DNA from: DASTGO01 sp035719045
GTDB lineage: Bacteria > Actinomycetota > Actinomycetes > Actinomycetales > Kineosporiaceae
Direction: 5' to 3'
Length of the DNA: 8,103 nt
Assembly: GCA_035719045.1 (NCBI GenBank)
Contig: DASTGO010000425.1
Coordinates: 1 to 8,103 of the forward strand
The notes beneath the pieces were generated by a model. The model was not told where the DNA came from and searched no databases. It worked only from the letters and a program-made list of their open reading frames with translations. Made by a program: the position numbers and the translations under genes. The stretch's first letter is position 1, and each line of letters begins with the position of its first letter. Below are positions 5,021 through 8,103 of this stretch, one piece after another.

Positions 5021-5979
5021 TGAGGTCTGTGGGTGGTGCTGCCCGGTCGAGGGTTCCCGGGATGGTGCTCGGGCTGGTTGCGGCCCTGCTGCTGGCCGGT
5101 TGCGGTGCGGGCTCGGTGGGCGGGTCGGGCACGGGCGGCGGGGCGTCCGGGCTGCGGGTGGTGGCCTCGTTCTACCCGCTGCAGTACCTCGCCCAGCGGG
5201 TTCTCGGGGACGCGGGTTCCGTGACCAGCCTGACCAGGCCCGGTGCGGAGCCGCACGACCTGGAGCTGACCGCTCGGGACGTCGCCTCGGTCTCCAGGGC
5301 TGCGCTGGTGGTGTACCTCAGGGGCTTCCAGCCGTCGGTGGACCAGGCCGTGACCGCCGAAGGGGGCACGCGGGCGCTGGACGTGTCCGGGCCGGCCGAT
5401 CTCAGCCTGACGTACACGCCGATCGAGGGTGGTCAGGCGCAGACCCAGCAGGCCGGTGCGGTGGACCCGCACTTCTGGCTGGATCCCCTGCGGCTGGCCG
5501 CCGTGGCCGACGCCCTGGCCGCCCGGCTGGCCACGGTGGACCCCGGCCACGCGGCGGTCTTCACCGCCAACGCCGCCGCCGTGCGGGCCGACCTGGTGGC
5601 GCTCGACGGCGAGTTCCGTACGGGTCTGGCCCGGTGCACCGACCTGAACCTGGTGACCAGCCACAACGCCTTCGGGTACCTGGCCCAGCGGTACGGTCTG
5701 CGCCAGGTCGGGATCACCGGGCTCACCGCGGACCAGGAGCCGAACGCCACCCAACTGGCGGACGTCACGACCTTCGTGCGGACCCACCACGTCCGCACCA
5801 TCTACTACGAGACCCTGGTCAGCCCGAAGATCGCCGACACCGTGGCCGCCGAGACCGGTGCCCGGACCGAGGTGCTCGACCCGATCGAGGGACTCACCGA
5901 CCAGTCCCAGGGCAAGGACTACCTGCAGGTGATGCGGGCGAACCTGCGCAACCTGCGGGCCGGCCAGTCCTGCAGCTGA
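5020..5979 (+). CDS. znuA: Zinc ABC transporter substrate-binding lipoprotein (ZnuA/TroA family)
   Basis: An extracytoplasmic lipoprotein that captures Zn2+ for an ABC importer. From ATG 5020 it has 319 residues. An Arg-containing n-region and hydrophobic helix end in the lipobox LAGC (lipidated C28), followed by a Gly/Ser linker. The metal-site motifs are GAEPHDLE (H79, with E78), DPHFWLDP (H151), TSHNAFGYLA (H215) and EVLDPIEGL (D287). A His at the third position, where manganese-binding relatives carry Glu, favours zinc. The His-rich loop of many ZnuA proteins is missing: the segment before DPH is short and His-free. C206 and C318 could form a disulfide. ATG 4999 would add seven residues (MVLRIVP) but lies upstream of the predicted -10, so 5020 is preferred. 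No permease or ATPase gene adjoins, and the next gene converges. Tandem Zur-like boxes overlie its promoter. The family is very sure; the metal is probable. Confidence 0.92.
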   Translation: MRSVGGAARSRVPGMVLGLVAALLLAGCGAGSVGGSGTGGGASGLRVVASFYPLQYLAQRVLGDAGSVTSLTRPGAEPHDLELTARDVASVSRAALVVYLRGFQPSVDQAVTAEGGTRALDVSGPADLSLTYTPIEGGQAQTQQAGAVDPHFWLDPLRLAAVADALAARLATVDPGHAAVFTANAAAVRADLVALDGEFRTGLARCTDLNLVTSHNAFGYLAQRYGLRQVGITGLTADQEPNATQLADVTTFVRTHHVRTIYYETLVSPKIADTVAAETGARTEVLDPIEGLTDQSQGKDYLQVMRANLRNLRAGQSCS

Positions 5980-5984
5980 GCCCG

Positions 5985-6016
5985 CCCGCCCCGGTGCCGG
6001 CCGCCCGGGCGGCGGG
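5985..6016. terminator. GC-rich inverted repeat between convergent genes
   Basis: CCCGCC (5985-5990) pairs with GGCGGG (6011-6016) around a loop that itself contains the 14-bp palindrome GCCGCCCGGGCGGC (6000-6013). It lies in the 40-bp gap between the zinc lipoprotein stop and the GGDEF-EAL stop, where a bidirectional terminator is expected. There is no U-tract on either side, so the call rests on position and symmetry. Confidence 0.42.
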
Positions 6017-6019
6017 GAC

Positions 6020-8103
6020 TCAGCCGCGGCGGGCGTCGAGATGGGCCAGGAACTGCTCGACGTCCATCGCGTCGCCGAAGTAGAGCCCCTGACCGACGTC
6101 GCAGCCGCTGTCAGCCAGGGCGCGGGCGGTGGCGGCGTCCTCGACCCCCTCGCCGACCACCCGCAGTCGCAGCGCATGGGCCATCGCCACGGTGTGCCGA
6201 ACGATGGTCGCCGTGGTCCGGCTGCGCAGGTCGCTGACGAAGGCCTTGTCCAGCTTGAGTTCGTCCAGCGGCAGGTCCCGCAGGTAGGCCAGGGACGAAT
6301 ACCCGGTGCCGAAGTCGTCCAGGGCCACCCCGACCCCCGCCTGGCGCCAGCGCTGCAGCAGTGCGGCCGCCGCTGTCGGGTCGGCGAGCAGGGCGTCCTC
6401 GGTGATCTCCACCAGCACCGCCGACGGCGGAAGACCGTGCCGCTCCAGACCACGTTCCAGCAGGTCGTGCAGGGCGGGATCGCGCAGGTCGTCGGCGGTC
6501 AGGTTGACGCTCACCGGGACCGCGTGCCCCTGCTGCCACCACTGGGCGCAGGCCGCCATCGCCCGGTCCAGGACCAGTGCGGCGACCGGGCGCAGCAGTC
6601 CGGTCTGGGCGGCCAGCGGCAGGAAGGAGGCAGGCAGCAGCACGCCGTCCTGCGGATGCCGCCACCGGGCCAGCGCCTCCGCCCCGACCACGGTGCCCTT
6701 GGCGAGGTCGACCTGCGGCTGCAGGTACACCTCCAGGTCGCCCCGATCGAGGGCGGCGCGCAGTTCGTCGGTCCGGCGCAGCCGGGTGGTGTCGATCCGG
6801 TCCAGCTCGGGGTCGAAGGCCTCCACACCGCTCCCGGAGGACTTCGCCCGGGCCACCGCGACATCCGACTGGCGCAGCAGATCCCGGGTCCGGCCGCCGC
6901 GCAGTTCGCAGGTGGCGATCCCGATGCTGGCCTGCAGGTGCAGCCGGGTCGGGTCGGCGCCGGGGCGGACCACCTCGACCGGCTCGCCGACCACCTGCCG
7001 CAGCAGGGCCGCCACCCGCCGGGCCGGTGCGTCCCCGGCGCCGGGCAACAGGACGGCGAACTGGTCCCCACCCAGCCGGGCCACCAGTTGGCCGCCGCGC
7101 AGGACGCCCTGCAGCCGGGCACCCACCTCCGCCAGCACCCCGTCCCCGGCGTCATGGCCGAGGGCCTCGTTGATGTCCTTGAACCGGTCCAGGTCGACCA
7201 GCAACAGGCTGACCTGGTCGGCGCCCCGCGACCAGCCCGGCAGCTCGTAGGACTGCGCCCCCTCCACGGCCAGCGCCTCCGACAGCGCCCGCCGGTTCGC
7301 CAGGCCGGTCAGCGCGTCCGTATGCGGATCGGCCCCGCCTCGCCGGCCCACGACGAGGGACAGTGAGCGGATCAGGGCGACGGCCATCCCCGCCAGCCCG
7401 AGCAGGGCTGCCCCGCGGGGCACCGGCCCGCCCAGCAGCGCCCAGCCGACCACGATCGTGGCCAGGGAGGTCATGCCGGCCGGCAGGGCGGCGGGCCGGC
7501 GGCGCCGGGCGGCCGATCCGAACGGGAAGGCGGAGTGCCGACGGTCCCCCCAGCCCTGCGCCCCCTCCCTGCCCACTCCGGTGGACAGGCCGACCAGGGC
7601 GTACCCGATCAGCCAGGCCAGGTCCACGACCCGGCTGCCCCCGGGACGGCCCTGGACGTGCAGATGGGCGGCGTCGGTGAGCGCGACCACGCACAACCCC
7701 GCGGACAGCCACCACGGACCGCGCCCGAGCCGGGCCCCGGACAGGGCGGACACCGCCAGGATCGTGGTGAGCAGGACGGCGTCGGCGATCGGCGCGACCA
7801 GGCCGACGCCTCCGGCGCCGTTGGTGAAGCCGCCGCTGGGGCGCAGCAGCCACAACACGGTCCACGCCGCCGCACCCCCGCCGAGCGCGGCGATCGCGGC
7901 GTCCCACCACATACCAGGCAGCCAGCGTGGGGTGCGGTCGCGGATCAACAGGCCGGAGGCGACCAGCACGGGCGGATAGTACGTCAGATAGGACAGATCC
8001 GGCACGGCGTCCGGGACGCCGTCGCCCGCGCCGTGGCGGGCGGCCGACCAGGTCAGCGCGGCGGCCACGCCCAGGTGGGCGGTGGCCAGCAGCAGCCAGG
8101 CGC
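6020..8103 (-). CDS. Membrane GGDEF-EAL protein, probable c-di-GMP phosphodiesterase (5' end outside window)
   Basis: The frame stays open to the right edge, and the residues just before a GTG at 8068 (AWLLLATAHLGV) form part of a membrane helix, so the true start lies outside. Numbering from that GTG, residues 1-240 hold about eight hydrophobic helices with no recognised sensor signature. The GGDEF domain follows (about 247-415), with DALTGLANRR, DLDRFKDINEALGHDAGD and, in place of GGDEF, RLGGDQF (331-337). The inhibitory RxxD site is RGGQ (324-327). The EAL domain (about 432-680) keeps its catalytic set: EAL (464-466), SVNLT (520-524), EITED (554-558), DDFGTGYSSL (584-593), LKLDKAF (604-610), GEGVED (639-644) and GQGLYFG (659-665). 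c-di-GMP hydrolysis to pGpG is therefore likely, with weak or no cyclase activity. The architecture resembles the streptomycete membrane proteins RmdB and CdgC; orthology cannot be judged here. It converges on the zinc lipoprotein gene. Confidence 0.93.
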   Translation of the reverse strand, partial: AWLLLATAHLGVAAALTWSAARHGAGDGVPDAVPDLSYLTYYPPVLVASGLLIRDRTPRWLPGMWWDAAIAALGGGAAAWTVLWLLRPSGGFTNGAGGVGLVAPIADAVLLTTILAVSALSGARLGRGPWWLSAGLCVVALTDAAHLHVQGRPGGSRVVDLAWLIGYALVGLSTGVGREGAQGWGDRRHSAFPFGSAARRRRPAALPAGMTSLATIVVGWALLGGPVPRGAALLGLAGMAVALIRSLSLVVGRRGGADPHTDALTGLANRRALSEALAVEGAQSYELPGWSRGADQVSLLLVDLDRFKDINEALGHDAGDGVLAEVGARLQGVLRGGQLVARLGGDQFAVLLPGAGDAPARRVAALLRQVVGEPVEVVRPGADPTRLHLQASIGIATCELRGGRTRDLLRQSDVAVARAKSSGSGVEAFDPELDRIDTTRLRRTDELRAALDRGDLEVYLQPQVDLAKGTVVGAEALARWRHPQDGVLLPASFLPLAAQTGLLRPVAALVLDRAMAACAQWWQQGHAVPVSVNLTADDLRDPALHDLLERGLERHGLPPSAVLVEITEDALLADPTAAAALLQRWRQAGVGVALDDFGTGYSSLAYLRDLPLDELKLDKAFVSDLRSRTTATIVRHTVAMAHALRLRVVGEGVEDAATARALADSGCDVGQGLYFGDAMDVEQFLAHLDARRG

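Noticed and set aside
4996..6453. A 485-codon minus-strand frame opposite the zinc lipoprotein
   Set aside because: It is a shadow of the lipoprotein and of the EAL domain; both real frames have conserved motifs.
6041..7366. A 441-codon plus-strand frame opposite the GGDEF-EAL gene
   Set aside because: It is Gln/Gly/Arg-rich with no recognisable domain and antisense to well-conserved catalytic motifs.

Overview
The window is very GC-rich throughout. It carries gene families typical of Streptomycetaceae (a Streptomyces or Kitasatospora relative is my best guess): a PIG-V-type membrane mannosyltransferase, a GnyR/LiuR-type MerR regulator beside an acyl-CoA dehydrogenase, a zinc-binding lipoprotein and a polytopic GGDEF-EAL protein. 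The genus is inferred from GC content and gene families, not from a marker gene. I see no tRNA, rRNA, CRISPR array, insertion sequence or phage gene. It reads as chromosomal housekeeping and accessory metabolism rather than a mobile island.

Layout, left to right. (1) 1-673, minus strand: the first 224 codons of a proline-rich, low-complexity protein that runs off the left edge. It starts inside the end of ackA and encodes a seven-unit hexapeptide repeat plus a 63-bp-spaced duplication. (2) 666-1859, minus: ackA, acetate kinase, with two histidines of the family core replaced by Gln and Tyr. (3) 1918-3150, minus: a GT-C-fold integral membrane mannosyltransferase. (4) 3197-3604, minus: a MerR regulator of the GnyR/LiuR branch. 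(5) A 125-bp divergent intergenic region with a 28-bp, nearly perfect palindrome that is the likely MerR operator. (6) 3730-4935, plus: an acyl-CoA dehydrogenase with its catalytic glutamate. (7) 4983-5020: a good -35/-10 promoter overlaid by two tandem 15-bp Zur-like boxes. (8) 5020-5979, plus: a ZnuA-type zinc-binding lipoprotein with no permease or ATPase beside it. (9) 5980-6019: a GC-rich inverted repeat between convergent genes. (10) 6020-8103, minus: a multi-pass membrane GGDEF-EAL protein that is cut by the right edge. It has an altered GGDQF motif, no RxxD inhibitory site and an intact EAL set, so it probably degrades c-di-GMP.

How they work together. The MerR/acyl-CoA dehydrogenase pair looks like a self-contained regulator-target unit for branched-chain or short-chain acyl-CoA oxidation. 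The zinc lipoprotein looks like a single-gene, zinc-repressed unit feeding an importer encoded elsewhere. The minus-strand run MerR, mannosyltransferase, ackA and proline-rich protein is co-directional. Only the last pair is tightly coupled, by an 8-nt overlap. I did not find an obviously new multigene system. The most unusual points are the proline-rich gene, the AckA active-site changes and the two operators.
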